A DNA stretch of 64,000 bases, from the NCBI GenBank assembly GCA_052143575.1, contig JBKQSP010000068.1, positions 1 to 64,000 of the forward strand, read 5' to 3'. The position numbers and the translations under genes are program-made. This DNA comes from JAKACA01 sp052143575 (GTDB lineage Bacteria; Actinomycetota; Acidimicrobiia; Acidimicrobiales; Bog-793). Positions 32,881-41,454 of the stretch are shown in pieces. Below the pieces are notes generated by a model. It was not told the origin of the DNA, did not search any database, and saw nothing but the letters and a program-made list of their open reading frames with translations. Within the stretch, counting starts at the first letter, position 1; each line of letters begins with the position of its first letter.

Positions 32881-34554
32881 TCAGGGCCCTGTGAGGGACA
32901 CGAGGACCGGGCCGGAGTAGGAAACCGTAACCGTCGGCACTGGAGGCCCGGGCGAGAACGACGGCAGCGTGGACACCTCCGGTCTGACGAGGGCGGCGTA
33001 GAAGGAGATGGCCTCGGGCCGGTAACCGGACGAGTAGAGGCCCCAGAGCACTCCCATGACGGCTCCGTACTCGTCGAGGCTGGCGAAGCCGGGACCCACG
33101 TAGCCCTGCAGCACCGTGATGGCCCCAGGCCGTATCTCGGTCCGCACCTTGGCAACGACCGTGCGAACGTCGGCGATGCTCTTCCATCCGGAGATGATGA
33201 GATCACTGGAGCCCTCGTCGTGGACCGTCCATGCCACGGGAAGGGCGCCCAAGGCGAGGAGAGCCAGTGCGAGGGCGGGCACGGGCGGGCGCCACGCCGC
33301 TTGCTTGCTCACACCGTCACCCCGCTCCCGTACCCGCCGGGCCGACGAGCGAACGAGGTCGAATCCGCTCCAGCAGGCCGCCGCCAAGAGGCCAAGGCCG
33401 ATCGGCCAGGTAACGGTGTCGATGTAGCCAAGCGCCACGACCTCGGCCAGGGAGGGCACGGGGTACGAGGCCAGAGTGAACACGACGCAGACCGAGAGCA
33501 CGACCAAGACCGCCCACAACGTCGCGAGGGCGCGCCGGCCATGCATCCAGCACACGACAGCACCGAGAGCTCCGAGGGCTATGACGGCGCCGCCCAGCAC
33601 TGACGATCGTGAGCCGATCGTGCCGAGCAGCCACATGAAGTTGTCGAGCTCACCGCCGTGATACCAAGTCGGCCCGGGAGTGACAACGGCAGCGAGAGCG
33701 CGTAAGCCGAACGAGAGTCCGAGGGCTCGGCCTCCACCGCTCATGTGCAGCAGCAGGCTGACGTTGCCCTTGCTGCCACCCGTCGCCTCCTGCACGATCG
33801 GAGCCAGCCAGCAGGCAATACCGACCGCTAATCCGAGCGGCACCCACCAGTTCCAATGCCGTGTGCTCGCCAGGCCGAGAGCAAGACAGAGCACGCAGCA
33901 AGCGGCTGCAGGAAGGGCGAACATCAGATGGCACTGCGCCGCCAGCGATGCCGTCAGCACCAACCAAGGCCAATAGCCGAAGCGCCCGTAGGCAACGGCC
34001 CATCCGAGTGCCGCAGTGGCGATGAAGAAGACGAGACCGATGTTCGGGTTCCACACGGGGTCGAGAACGACGGCGGGGCGCTCCATGATGACGATGCCGA
34101 CAATGGCGACGACGGCGGCGGCGGCCGGCCAACCCTGCACCGACCAGGCGGCACTCACCGCCAGCGCGATCGCCACCGAGCACAAGAGGGCTGCTCCCCA
34201 CAGGGCTCCCTGAGCGGGGTCGAGGTGAACGGGAACCGCCAGCAACCAGTATTCGAGCGGACCGAGGTCGTGCGCGCTCAGGCCGTTCGGCAGGACCAGC
34301 GTCGGCTGACCCAGCATCGGGGCATGGGCGGAGAACGTGGCCCAGGCCCGGAAGGTGATGACGGCATCGTCGCTTGCCGGGAGCCAGCCGCGTGCCATCT
34401 CCAGCGCGGCGGCGACGGCAAAGGGGGCGACGCCCACGACCGTCACGGCTAGCCGGAGGCGGCCGAGGCGCCTGCTTTCACCGGCGTGGCGGGAAAGAGC
34501 GATCGGGGCGGCGGCGTTCTCGCCCGCATCGAGTGCTCCGCCAGGTTGCGCCAC
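32881..34554 (-). CDS. GT-C-like polytopic membrane protein
   Basis: The 557-residue protein has about ten to eleven hydrophobic segments and a polar C-terminal domain of about 110 residues outside the membrane. Near the N-terminus a loop contains SDDAVITFRAWATF and the motif HDLGPLEYWLLAVP, a pattern seen in actinobacterial GT-C-type glycosyltransferase relatives. An acidic pair as in GT39 is only weakly visible (ASDDA). The start is taken as GTG 34554, 2 bp after the stop of the upstream SGNH-repeat gene on the same strand, so the two are co-transcribed and may modify the same extracellular polymer. The longer frame upstream to 34923 is shadow sequence. Confidence 0.72.
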   Translation of the reverse strand: MAQPGGALDAGENAAAPIALSRHAGESRRLGRLRLAVTVVGVAPFAVAAALEMARGWLPASDDAVITFRAWATFSAHAPMLGQPTLVLPNGLSAHDLGPLEYWLLAVPVHLDPAQGALWGAALLCSVAIALAVSAAWSVQGWPAAAAVVAIVGIVIMERPAVVLDPVWNPNIGLVFFIATAALGWAVAYGRFGYWPWLVLTASLAAQCHLMFALPAAACCVLCLALGLASTRHWNWWVPLGLAVGIACWLAPIVQEATGGSKGNVSLLLHMSGGGRALGLSFGLRALAAVVTPGPTWYHGGELDNFMWLLGTIGSRSSVLGGAVIALGALGAVVCWMHGRRALATLWAVLVVLSVCVVFTLASYPVPSLAEVVALGYIDTVTWPIGLGLLAAACWSGFDLVRSSARRVRERGDGVSKQAAWRPPVPALALALLALGALPVAWTVHDEGSSDLIISGWKSIADVRTVVAKVRTEIRPGAITVLQGYVGPGFASLDEYGAVMGVLWGLYSSGYRPEAISFYAALVRPEVSTLPSFSPGPPVPTVTVSYSGPVLVSLTGP

Positions 34555-34556
34555 GT

Positions 34557-36020
34557 TCAGATCTCGGACTTGATGAGCTCCGCCATCGCTTGGGCTCCGG
34601 CACCGCCGATCGGCATGTGGACGCCGTCGGGACCGAACCATTGGGGGTTCTCGTCGGCGAGCTTGTTGAAGTCGGCGAGCCGGTCGATCGCATAGCGCGG
34701 GACACCTTGCTCGAGCGTCTCGTTCACCGACTGCCACCACGAATACGACGGCGGCAGATGGATCGTGACGAAGACCACTCGCGATGCCCCGGCGAGAACA
34801 TCCATCATCTGGGTGAACATCTGCGGCGTCACCGGCCCGTTTGTCCCGAGGTCGATCACGACGGTCGCCCCGAGCTTGTCCTGCGACTTGAGCTGCTCGG
34901 CCAGTACGACGCCCTGCTCCCACTGTCGGCTCACCATGGCCTCGACATCGATCCCGGGTATGTCGGCTTCGAGGCAGGGCTGTACGTCGAGCATCACGGA
35001 ATCCCCGATCGCCGTGACGTGGCCGGCGAGGAATCCAGGGCCGGGAGCCGGCCGGGGCGGCATCGCCGGCAGCAGCCAGTAGCCGTGCCCGCCGGGAGCC
35101 GCCGCCGCCCCGATGATTGGGTTCTTCAGGTCGGGCACGGCGGCCGAGCCGTACCAGTGGGCGCCGGCGAAGCGGTAGACGGCGCCGTTGGCGGCGAAGA
35201 GCCAGTACCCGTCGCCCGTCGGTGTGGCCGCCATGGCGACGATGTAGACGCGGGGATGCTTCCCGAAGGCCGAGCCGTGCCCGCGGGCGTCGCCGTAGGC
35301 GTAAACGGAGCCGTCAGCGGCGGCGATCCAGTATCCCTTGCCGTCCGTCGTGGTGGCGATGGCGACCATGTCGACGCGTGGGTGTTTCCCAGTGGGGGCG
35401 CCGTACCAGTGGGCGTCGCCGAATCGGTAGACGGCGCCGTCGGAGGCGAGTAGCCAGTAGCCGCCGCCTGTCGGCGTGACGGCCATGGCGACGATGTAGA
35501 CGCGGGGGTGCTTGCCGAAGGCGGAACCGTGGCCGCGGGCGTCACCACAGGGGTACACGGCGCCGTCGGATGCCGCCAGGTAGTAACCCAATCCGGTCGG
35601 GGTGGCCGCCATGGCGACGATGTCATCGTGGAGGTGCTTGTCGGTGGCCGAGCCCCAGTACTGAGCCTGGCCGTAGTTCCACACGGCGCCGCGGTTCCCG
35701 GCCAGCCAGTATCCCCCGCCGGGGGCGGCCGCCATGGCGACGATCTGGTCGCGAAGACGGTTGGCGGCGGGAGCACCGAGGTAGTGCGCCGTGCCGAAGG
35801 GGATGGGCTCGCCGGCGACGTCGGAGATCGTCCGCTCCGCCCGTAGCAACCGTGTGGAGGGAGCTCGGCTCGGCCCGCCGCCGGCAACAGCCGTGGCTGG
35901 CCGCCCGGTCGTGCTCGCCGCAGAGGCGATCAGCACGAGCAGGCCGAGAGCGACCACGGCGACGGAGCCCCGTCCGCTCCGTGCCAAGCGGCTGCTCTCA
36001 GGCAGGCGGTGGCTCACCAT
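34557..36020 (-). CDS. Secreted repeat propeller fused to SGNH hydrolase domain
   Basis: The 487-residue protein has a signal peptide or anchor (GSVAVVALGLLVLIASAAST), about six repeats of 46-48 residues (GGGYWLxASDGAVYxFGDA, GSAFGKHPRVYIVAMAxTPT) and a C-terminal SGNH domain (about 310-487). Block I is VTAIGDSVMLDVQP, the Asn block lies in VIDLGTNGPVT, and the Asp/His block is GPDGVHMPIGGAGAQA. The last matches the SGNH domain of acyltransferase-3/OatA-type proteins. It may add or remove acyl groups on a surface glycan, with the repeats acting as a binding platform; that is inference. Repeats of this type are common in Acidimicrobiia. The co-transcribed GT-C-like gene follows 2 bp downstream. 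Confidence 0.82.
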   Translation of the reverse strand: MVSHRLPESSRLARSGRGSVAVVALGLLVLIASAASTTGRPATAVAGGGPSRAPSTRLLRAERTISDVAGEPIPFGTAHYLGAPAANRLRDQIVAMAAAPGGGYWLAGNRGAVWNYGQAQYWGSATDKHLHDDIVAMAATPTGLGYYLAASDGAVYPCGDARGHGSAFGKHPRVYIVAMAVTPTGGGYWLLASDGAVYRFGDAHWYGAPTGKHPRVDMVAIATTTDGKGYWIAAADGSVYAYGDARGHGSAFGKHPRVYIVAMAATPTGDGYWLFAANGAVYRFAGAHWYGSAAVPDLKNPIIGAAAAPGGHGYWLLPAMPPRPAPGPGFLAGHVTAIGDSVMLDVQPCLEADIPGIDVEAMVSRQWEQGVVLAEQLKSQDKLGATVVIDLGTNGPVTPQMFTQMMDVLAGASRVVFVTIHLPPSYSWWQSVNETLEQGVPRYAIDRLADFNKLADENPQWFGPDGVHMPIGGAGAQAMAELIKSEI

Positions 36021-36046
36021 CCGGCGTCACTCTAGTCATCCGATCG

Positions 36047-36766
36047 TCACCGGGAAGATGGCTGTCCTCGGGTCCTCGATGGCAACGGAGTCGAGCGCCC
36101 GAGCGCCGAACGGCCGGCGAACAACCTCGCGAAGGCCACGAGGAGGCCGAGGGAGGCGCCGCCGAGCGCAAGCCAGCCTCCCGGCCCCGTGTCGAGGGAG
36201 ATTCCAATGTTCGCCAGGCTGTTGCTGCTGAGGGGGGACGACAAGATGCAGCTGACGACGAGGACGAATTGCAGCACGCACAGCAACATGACAACGCCGC
36301 GCTGCGACCGCCACGCCTCCTGGCGGGCGCGCACACGGGCCATGTTCAAGAGGACCTCGATGACGGTCACTCCCGCCACGATGGGCACGAGCGGGCGCTG
36401 AATCCCGAGCCGACCGGACAGCAAGTGGCGGCTGAGGGTTTCTCGGACGCCGTGCACGACGACGCTCGTTTCGTACCAGCTGATGGTCGTGGAGAGAAGG
36501 ACGACGAGGCCAGCGGCGATGATGGCGCAGTCGAGCGTGAGCATGACACGGCGCATGCGGTAGCCGTCGCCGCCGCGTTGTGATCTCGATGTGCGTGGCA
36601 GCATCGCCGGCGCCGTGCCGTGCGCAGCGGTCACCGATGATGGGGGGCGAGGTGTCGTCCCTTCGACGATGCTGGCGCTGGCCGACCGGCCGAGCAGGAT
36701 CGCCCCGCAACCGCGGCAGAATCCGGCGTCGGCCGCTACGGGATCACCGCACTTCGAACAGTTCAC
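36047..36766 (-). CDS. Zinc-ribbon membrane protein
   Basis: The 239-residue protein begins with a zinc ribbon (VNCSKCGDPVAADAGFCRGC, four cysteines in CxxC pairs), then a disordered linker. Four hydrophobic segments follow (LTLDCAIIAAGLVVLLSTTI, LVPIVAGVTVIEVLL, VVMLLCVLQFVLVVSCIL, GGWLALGGASLGLLVAFARL). The GTG at 36766 has GGAGG 9 nt upstream, which fixes the start; longer frames run into the divergent region. Zinc-ribbon membrane proteins of this design are common and mostly uncharacterised. It precedes the SGNH-repeat gene by 26 bp and is divergent from a 24-codon ORF with a strong ribosome-binding site. Confidence 0.8.
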   Translation of the reverse strand: MNCSKCGDPVAADAGFCRGCGAILLGRSASASIVEGTTPRPPSSVTAAHGTAPAMLPRTSRSQRGGDGYRMRRVMLTLDCAIIAAGLVVLLSTTISWYETSVVVHGVRETLSRHLLSGRLGIQRPLVPIVAGVTVIEVLLNMARVRARQEAWRSQRGVVMLLCVLQFVLVVSCILSSPLSSNSLANIGISLDTGPGGWLALGGASLGLLVAFARLFAGRSALGRSTPLPSRTRGQPSSR

Positions 36767-36902
36767 GACGTCGCACCTCCCTCCGCCGTTCGGAGCAGGA
36801 TCAGCGAGAGTGGGATCAGCGTAGGTGCCGGACGCGGTAGTGTCTCTGGCCTGACGAAGACGGCCGCCACTCGGTCGCCCCGCGCACGGAAGGAGGCACC
36901 AC

Positions 36903-36977
36903 ATGTCCAAGGAAGACAAGTTCACGATCTGGACGATTGGCGCCCGCCGCGTGGCCGTCAGCCTCACGACTCACTGA
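36903..36977 (+). CDS. Possible 24-residue small protein
   Basis: A 24-codon ORF (MSKEDKFTIWTIGARRVAVS, then LTTH) has AAGGAGG with a 6 nt spacer, the best ribosome-binding site in the neighbourhood. It is divergent from the zinc-ribbon gene, with 136 bp between starts. The peptide is basic with a short amphipathic centre and is not recognised. It could be a leader or a small regulatory protein, or a truncated gene start, because 250 bp of unassigned sequence follows. Confidence 0.4.
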   Translation: MSKEDKFTIWTIGARRVAVSLTTH

Positions 36978-37233
36978 TCAGTCAACCCCGGCCGTAGTGA
37001 CGGCCTCGAACGAGGCGTCTCGCCGGCCGTTGCCGGCGCCGTCGGTTCGTCCACGATCCCTCCGACAGGTGCCTCCGCAGTCGCCGGCACGTGTCGACGG
37101 ACGTGCCGGCGCTCTGCGCCGAACGCCTGCTGCCGGCACGTCGTCGATCCCCATCGGTCCCCACCGAGGCTTCATCACCTGCCAACTTTCGTTCCGCGAG
37201 GCGCGCCTCCCTCGCCTATCCACAGGTCTCGCC

Positions 37234-37473
37234 ATGCACACCCAACACGCCTTGTCACTTGCTCGTCAGCGCCAGGCCGACATGCGCCGTGGCGCGCCTA
37301 CTGCGCGGTTCGTGGTTCGGCCGCGCCGGCTGACAGTTGCCGGCATCGCTCGCCTGCTTAGCCGGCGGCGCCGAACCTTCGGCTGGCTGTTGGTGGAGGT
37401 CGGCCTGAAGCTCGCCGTCCAAGAGCCAGAGCGCGGCGGGGAACACCTGGACGAGAGACGGGCGGCAGCCTGA
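37234..37473 (+). CDS. Small basic hypothetical protein
   Basis: The 79-residue ORF starts MHTQHALSLARQRQADMRRG and continues with an Arg-rich segment and RTFGWLLVEVGLKLAV. This layout, a short helical N-terminus, a basic middle and a hydrophobic LLVxxGLKL end, is seen in many small uncharacterised actinobacterial proteins. The ribosome-binding site is weak (CACAGG). It is convergent with the CoADR-rhodanese gene, 10 bp between stops. About 255 bp upstream, back to the 24-codon ORF, holds nothing recognisable. Confidence 0.5.
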   Translation: MHTQHALSLARQRQADMRRGAPTARFVVRPRRLTVAGIARLLSRRRRTFGWLLVEVGLKLAVQEPERGGEHLDERRAAA

Positions 37474-37483
37474 TGGCCGCCCG

Positions 37484-39148
37484 TCACCGTCCCTGTGCTC
37501 GCATCGAGGCTGCCCAGCTCCGGTAACCGCCGTCGAGATTCCGCGCCTTCATCCCGAGCTCGTGCAGCAGCGCCGTCGCCGTGTGGCCTCGCTGACCGAC
37601 CTCGCAGTACACGACGATCGGAGCTGTCCCAAGGTCGTCCAAGTTGTCGCGGAGCGAATCGATCGGCACGTTGACCGATCCTGGGATGGCGCCGGCGGCG
37701 TGCTCCTCAGGGGTGCGGACGTCGATCACCGTCCAGCCGCCTGCGACGAGCGTCTCGAGGTCCCCGGCGTCGACGACGTCGCAATCGCCGCTCAGGATGT
37801 TCTCTGCCATGTAGCCGAGCAGATTGACGGGGTCCTTGGCCGACGAGAACGGTGGCGCGTACGCCAGCTCGAGGTCTGCGAGGCGGGCCGCCGTCATACC
37901 GCCTGCCATCGCGGTGGCGATCACGTCGATGCGTTTGTCGACTCCGTTCTCGCCGACGATCTGGGCACCGAGAATCGTTCCGCTGCTCGGATCGAAGATG
38001 AGCTTGGCAGCCATCCGAGTGGCGCCGGGGAAGTATGTGGCGTGGTCGAAGGGATGTGAGTGGATTGCCCGGAAGGGCACGCCGGACGAGCGCAACCGGC
38101 GCTCGCTCCAGCCAACCGTGGCAGCCACGACGTCGAAGACCCTCACGATGGCGGTGCCCATCGACGCCACGGCGTGCGACGGTCGGCCGGCGATGTGGTC
38201 CGCCACCCGCCGACCTTGGCGGTTGGCGACGTTGGCGAGGGCGATGAGCGAGGTCGCGTGCGAGATGGCATCTGGTTTCTCGACGGCGTCACCGACCGCA
38301 TAGACATCCGGATCACTCGTCTGGTTTGCTTCATTGACGGTGATCCCGCCGCTCGGCCCGAGCTGGAGGCCTGCAAGCTCTGCCAGTCGGACGTCCGGTC
38401 GCACCCCGATTGCACCCACGACGAGGCCGGCTGGCAGGACTCGTCCGTCGGCGAGGGTGACGGTGCGCTCGGCGACGGAGGCAACCGTCGCTCCGGTGAA
38501 GACGTGGACGCCGTGTGCGACGAGGGCCTCTTGCACGAGTATGGCAAGCTCCGGATCGAGCGGCGGCAGCACCTGCGGCGTCGCTTCCACGATCGTCACG
38601 TCGATGCCCAGCCCGACCAGGTTCTCTGCCATCTCGAGCCCGATGAACCCTGCACCGATCACGACGGCCGTGCCCGGAGCGACGTGGACATCGGATGCGA
38701 GCCGAGCAGCATCCTCGACCGTGCGAAGCGTGCGAACTCGCTCGTATCCGGGGATGGGGGGCCGCACGGGGGCCGCCCCCATGCTGAGCACGAGCTTGTC
38801 GTAGGGGACGAGCGTCTCCTCCTGCGTGACGGTCGAACGGGTCGTGACGGTGTGAGCCGAGCGGTCGATCGCCACGACCTCGTCGTGCACCCGGACATCA
38901 AGCCGAAAGCGGGCAAAGAGCTGCTCCGGCGTCTGAAGGGTGAGATCTTCCTCCTCCTCGATGAGGCCGCCCACGAAGTACGGCAGACCGCAGTTTGCAA
39001 ACGAGACGTGCCCTGACCGCTCGAGAACGGTGATGTGCACGCCGGCATCGAGGCGCCGGAGGCGGGTCGCCGTCGACATACCACCGGCAACACCCCCGAC
39101 GATCACCACGCGCCGAGGCGACTCGGATGTTTCGAGATGATGTGTCAC
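37484..39148 (-). CDS. CoA-disulfide reductase/persulfide reductase with fused rhodanese domain
   Basis: The 554-residue protein combines a pyridine nucleotide-disulfide oxidoreductase (1 to about 455) with a C-terminal rhodanese domain (about 460-554). The N-terminal FAD site is VVIVGGVAGGMSTATRLRRL, the single active-site Cys is C53 in SFANCGLPYFVG, and the NADH site is TAVVIGAGFIGLEMAENL. The rhodanese Cys is about C515 in VVYCEVGQRGHTA. This fusion is known as CoADR-Rhd or Npsr and reduces CoA disulfide, CoA persulfide or polysulfide with NAD(P)H. A CsoR/CstR-like palindrome lies 22 bp upstream of the start, consistent with persulfide-responsive control. No CsoR-family gene is in the window. 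Confidence 0.92.
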   Translation of the reverse strand: MTHHLETSESPRRVVIVGGVAGGMSTATRLRRLDAGVHITVLERSGHVSFANCGLPYFVGGLIEEEEDLTLQTPEQLFARFRLDVRVHDEVVAIDRSAHTVTTRSTVTQEETLVPYDKLVLSMGAAPVRPPIPGYERVRTLRTVEDAARLASDVHVAPGTAVVIGAGFIGLEMAENLVGLGIDVTIVEATPQVLPPLDPELAILVQEALVAHGVHVFTGATVASVAERTVTLADGRVLPAGLVVGAIGVRPDVRLAELAGLQLGPSGGITVNEANQTSDPDVYAVGDAVEKPDAISHATSLIALANVANRQGRRVADHIAGRPSHAVASMGTAIVRVFDVVAATVGWSERRLRSSGVPFRAIHSHPFDHATYFPGATRMAAKLIFDPSSGTILGAQIVGENGVDKRIDVIATAMAGGMTAARLADLELAYAPPFSSAKDPVNLLGYMAENILSGDCDVVDAGDLETLVAGGWTVIDVRTPEEHAAGAIPGSVNVPIDSLRDNLDDLGTAPIVVYCEVGQRGHTATALLHELGMKARNLDGGYRSWAASMRAQGR

Positions 39149-39169
39149 GGGCGTCTCCTCGCCTCACAT

Positions 39170-39185
39170 ATACCCCCTAGGGTAT
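39170..39185. promoter_or_regulatory. CsoR/CstR-like operator upstream of CoADR-rhodanese gene
   Basis: ATACCCCCTAGGGTAT has the ATACCC/GGGTAT half-sites and GC-rich centre of CsoR-family operators, including those of the persulfide sensor CstR. It lies 22-37 bp upstream of the ATG on the minus strand, where it would overlap the promoter. The downstream gene, a polysulfide-handling fusion, is the expected target class. Confidence 0.65.
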
Positions 39186-39288
39186 CATACGAACCTGCCC
39201 CCTGCAACACGCCCCGCCGGTATGAGGGCGCGCCGCGGCTTCGTCCCGCCGGCGTGCTGGGTGTCTGCTGGGTGACTACTGTGAGTGC

Positions 39289-41055
39289 GTGGCCCGCTAC
39301 TCTCAGCGACGAATCACCGCAGTGGCGACGGGCGGCGTGGCGCTCCTTCTCGGGGCCAGCGGCACGCTGCTCTCCGTACCGCCGGCTGCCGCCACTTCGG
39401 ATGGACCGGCGCTCGCCGTCAACGCCAAGTCCGATCTCCACGCCATCAGCCCCCTCATCTACGGCATGAACAGCTACAGCATCACAAAGGCCTTGGCAAA
39501 GACGCTGCGCGTCTCGATCGAACGGTGGGGCGGAGACGCCACCAGCCGGTACAACTGGAAGCAGGACTCGTCCAACGCCGGTGCCGACTGGTACTTCATG
39601 AGCGGTAGCGGTGTCGCCCATCCCACGCCGAGCGGGGGACCGGACGCCCTCGTCGAGTCGGATCGCTCGGCCGGTGCCCTCACCGACGTCACGATCCCGA
39701 TCATCCCGTGGATCAACAAGTCGTCCGCCACGAACTGCTCGTTTCCGACCTCGGTCTACGGCCAGCAGCAGTCGGTCAACCCGTACTACACGGGGCCGAA
39801 CGGCTCGAAGTGCGGCAATGGGCTGACACCGTCGGGTCAAGCGATCACCGACACCGACATCACCCGAAACAACACGCCCAATTCGCCTGCCTTCGAAGCG
39901 GCCTGGGTGCGGTACCTCGTGAAGAAATTCGGCAACGCCGCCCACGGTGGGGTCGCCGTCTACCAGATGGACAACGAGCCCTCCGGCTGGGGTAATACGC
40001 ACCGCGACGTGCATCCCGGGCCGACCGGTTGGGACGAGCTCGTCGGGTTCACCGAGCGGTACGCCGCTGCCGTCAAAGCCGTCGACCCGACGGCGGCGAT
40101 CGATGGACCGGGCGACTTCGGCTGGGCGGCCTACGTCGATGCCGGCAAGCCCGGGGACGACCGCGCCAGCCACGGCGGCAAGATCTGGGAGGCGCAGTAC
40201 TACCTGCAGCAGATGGCGAAGTACCAGAAGGTGCACGGCGTTCGCCTGCTCGACTACTTCGACGAGCACTACTACCCGACGACGCCGAACGGCCTCGACG
40301 GTTGCATCGCCCTGTGTGAGGCCGGCGACGCCAGCGTGCGGGCGGCCCGGCTGCAGGCCACGCGGTCGCTCTGGGATCCCAGCTATGTCGAGAAGGATTG
40401 GATCGGGCAGTGGTACGGCGCCACCGATCTCATCCCCCGAATGAAGAGTTGGGTGGCGAAGTACTACCCGGGCACGAAGACGGCCATCACCGAGTACAAC
40501 TTCGGAGCCCTCGATTCGATGAACGGGGCGCTCGCCGAGGCTGACGTCCTCGGCATCTTCGGTGCGCAGGGTCTTGACATGGCCGACCTCTGGGGACCCC
40601 CGACTGCTACCCAGCCGGGCGCCTACGCCTTTGCGATGTACCGCAACTACGACGGTCGCGGCGACGGATTCGGCAACGTCTCGGTGCACGCCCACAGTGC
40701 CAACCAGTCCAAGCTCTCTGTCTACGCGGCGAGCCGCAGCTCGGATGGAGCGCTCACGGTCATGGTCATCAACAAGACCGGTGCCGAGATCACGAGCTCG
40801 CTCTCCGTCGGAGGGTTCGCCGCTTCGCCTGCCGCCCAGGTGTACCTGTACAGCCCGGCGCATCTCTCCGAGATCGTGAAGGGACCGGCCGCCCTCGTGG
40901 CGGCTGGTCGCCTCGCTCACAGCTACCCGGCGAACTCCATCACGCTGCTCGTGATCCCGAAGGTTGCCGGCAAGGCTCCGGCGGGGAGGCGGCGCACCCC
41001 GCCGCTCTCGCCGGGATCCTTCGTCGCCGCCCCGGCGCCGGCGAGGCGGTGGTGA
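39289..41055 (+). CDS. Secreted glycoside hydrolase family 44 endoglucanase-like enzyme
   Basis: The 588-residue protein has a signal peptide (TGGVALLLGASGTLLSVPPA ending AAA) and the GH44 layout. RVSIERWGGDATSRYNW comes first, then the acid/base Glu in YQMDNEPSGWGNTHRDVHPG, the strand DYFDEHYYP, the nucleophile Glu in KTAITEYNFGALDS, and a C-terminal beta-sandwich (about 430-540). GH44 enzymes cleave beta-1,4-glucan, xyloglucan or related plant polysaccharides. No carbohydrate-binding module is visible and the C-terminus is Pro/Ala-rich. GTG 39289 is the start that directly precedes the signal peptide. It is divergent from the CoADR-rhodanese gene. Confidence 0.9.
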   Translation: MARYSQRRITAVATGGVALLLGASGTLLSVPPAAATSDGPALAVNAKSDLHAISPLIYGMNSYSITKALAKTLRVSIERWGGDATSRYNWKQDSSNAGADWYFMSGSGVAHPTPSGGPDALVESDRSAGALTDVTIPIIPWINKSSATNCSFPTSVYGQQQSVNPYYTGPNGSKCGNGLTPSGQAITDTDITRNNTPNSPAFEAAWVRYLVKKFGNAAHGGVAVYQMDNEPSGWGNTHRDVHPGPTGWDELVGFTERYAAAVKAVDPTAAIDGPGDFGWAAYVDAGKPGDDRASHGGKIWEAQYYLQQMAKYQKVHGVRLLDYFDEHYYPTTPNGLDGCIALCEAGDASVRAARLQATRSLWDPSYVEKDWIGQWYGATDLIPRMKSWVAKYYPGTKTAITEYNFGALDSMNGALAEADVLGIFGAQGLDMADLWGPPTATQPGAYAFAMYRNYDGRGDGFGNVSVHAHSANQSKLSVYAASRSSDGALTVMVINKTGAEITSSLSVGGFAASPAAQVYLYSPAHLSEIVKGPAALVAAGRLAHSYPANSITLLVIPKVAGKAPAGRRRTPPLSPGSFVAAPAPARRW

Positions 41056-41068
41056 GGAACCCCTCCCC

Positions 41069-41368
41069 TCAGCCTGCTGCCTGGCGACCCTCGACAATGA
41101 AGAGCCGGCTCGACGCCGTCGCATGCCTCACGGCGATGGCGGCCCGGTAGTCCTCAGAGGTGTAGAAGGCCCGGGCGGACTCGAGGTCGGGGAACTCCAG
41201 GATCACGACGCGAGCGGCGGCCGGCTCTCCCTCGAGAGATTCGACGTGTCCGCCCCGGGCGAGGTACGTGCCGCCATGGGCGGCGACGGAGGCGCCGGCG
41301 AGAGCCTTGTAGGTCTCGTAGCCGTCGGTGTCGGTCACTGCGATCTCGGCGATGATGTACGCGGCCAT
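41069..41368 (-). CDS. DUF1330 dimeric alpha/beta-barrel protein
   Basis: The 99-residue protein matches DUF1330: it starts MAAYIIAEIAVTDTDGYETY and contains GGTYLARGGHVESLEG and VVILEFPDLESARAFYTSED. These proteins form ferredoxin-like dimers related to Dabb and ABM monooxygenase folds; their role is not settled. The ATG at 41368 is preceded by an AGGAGAG element. It is convergent with the GH44 gene, 13 bp between stops. Confidence 0.88.
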   Translation of the reverse strand: MAAYIIAEIAVTDTDGYETYKALAGASVAAHGGTYLARGGHVESLEGEPAAARVVILEFPDLESARAFYTSEDYRAAIAVRHATASSRLFIVEGRQAAG

Positions 41369-41454
41369 GACTCTCCTCGTGCGTTCGGCTTTGTGTGGCT
41401 TCGGCCCGTCGCGGGCGACGAAGGCTGCCCGGATTCTTACGCGCCCTCGCCAGA

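Noticed and set aside
39145..41124. 659-codon minus-strand open frame
   Set aside because: It is the shadow of the GH44 gene; the plus-strand frame has a signal peptide and catalytic motifs.
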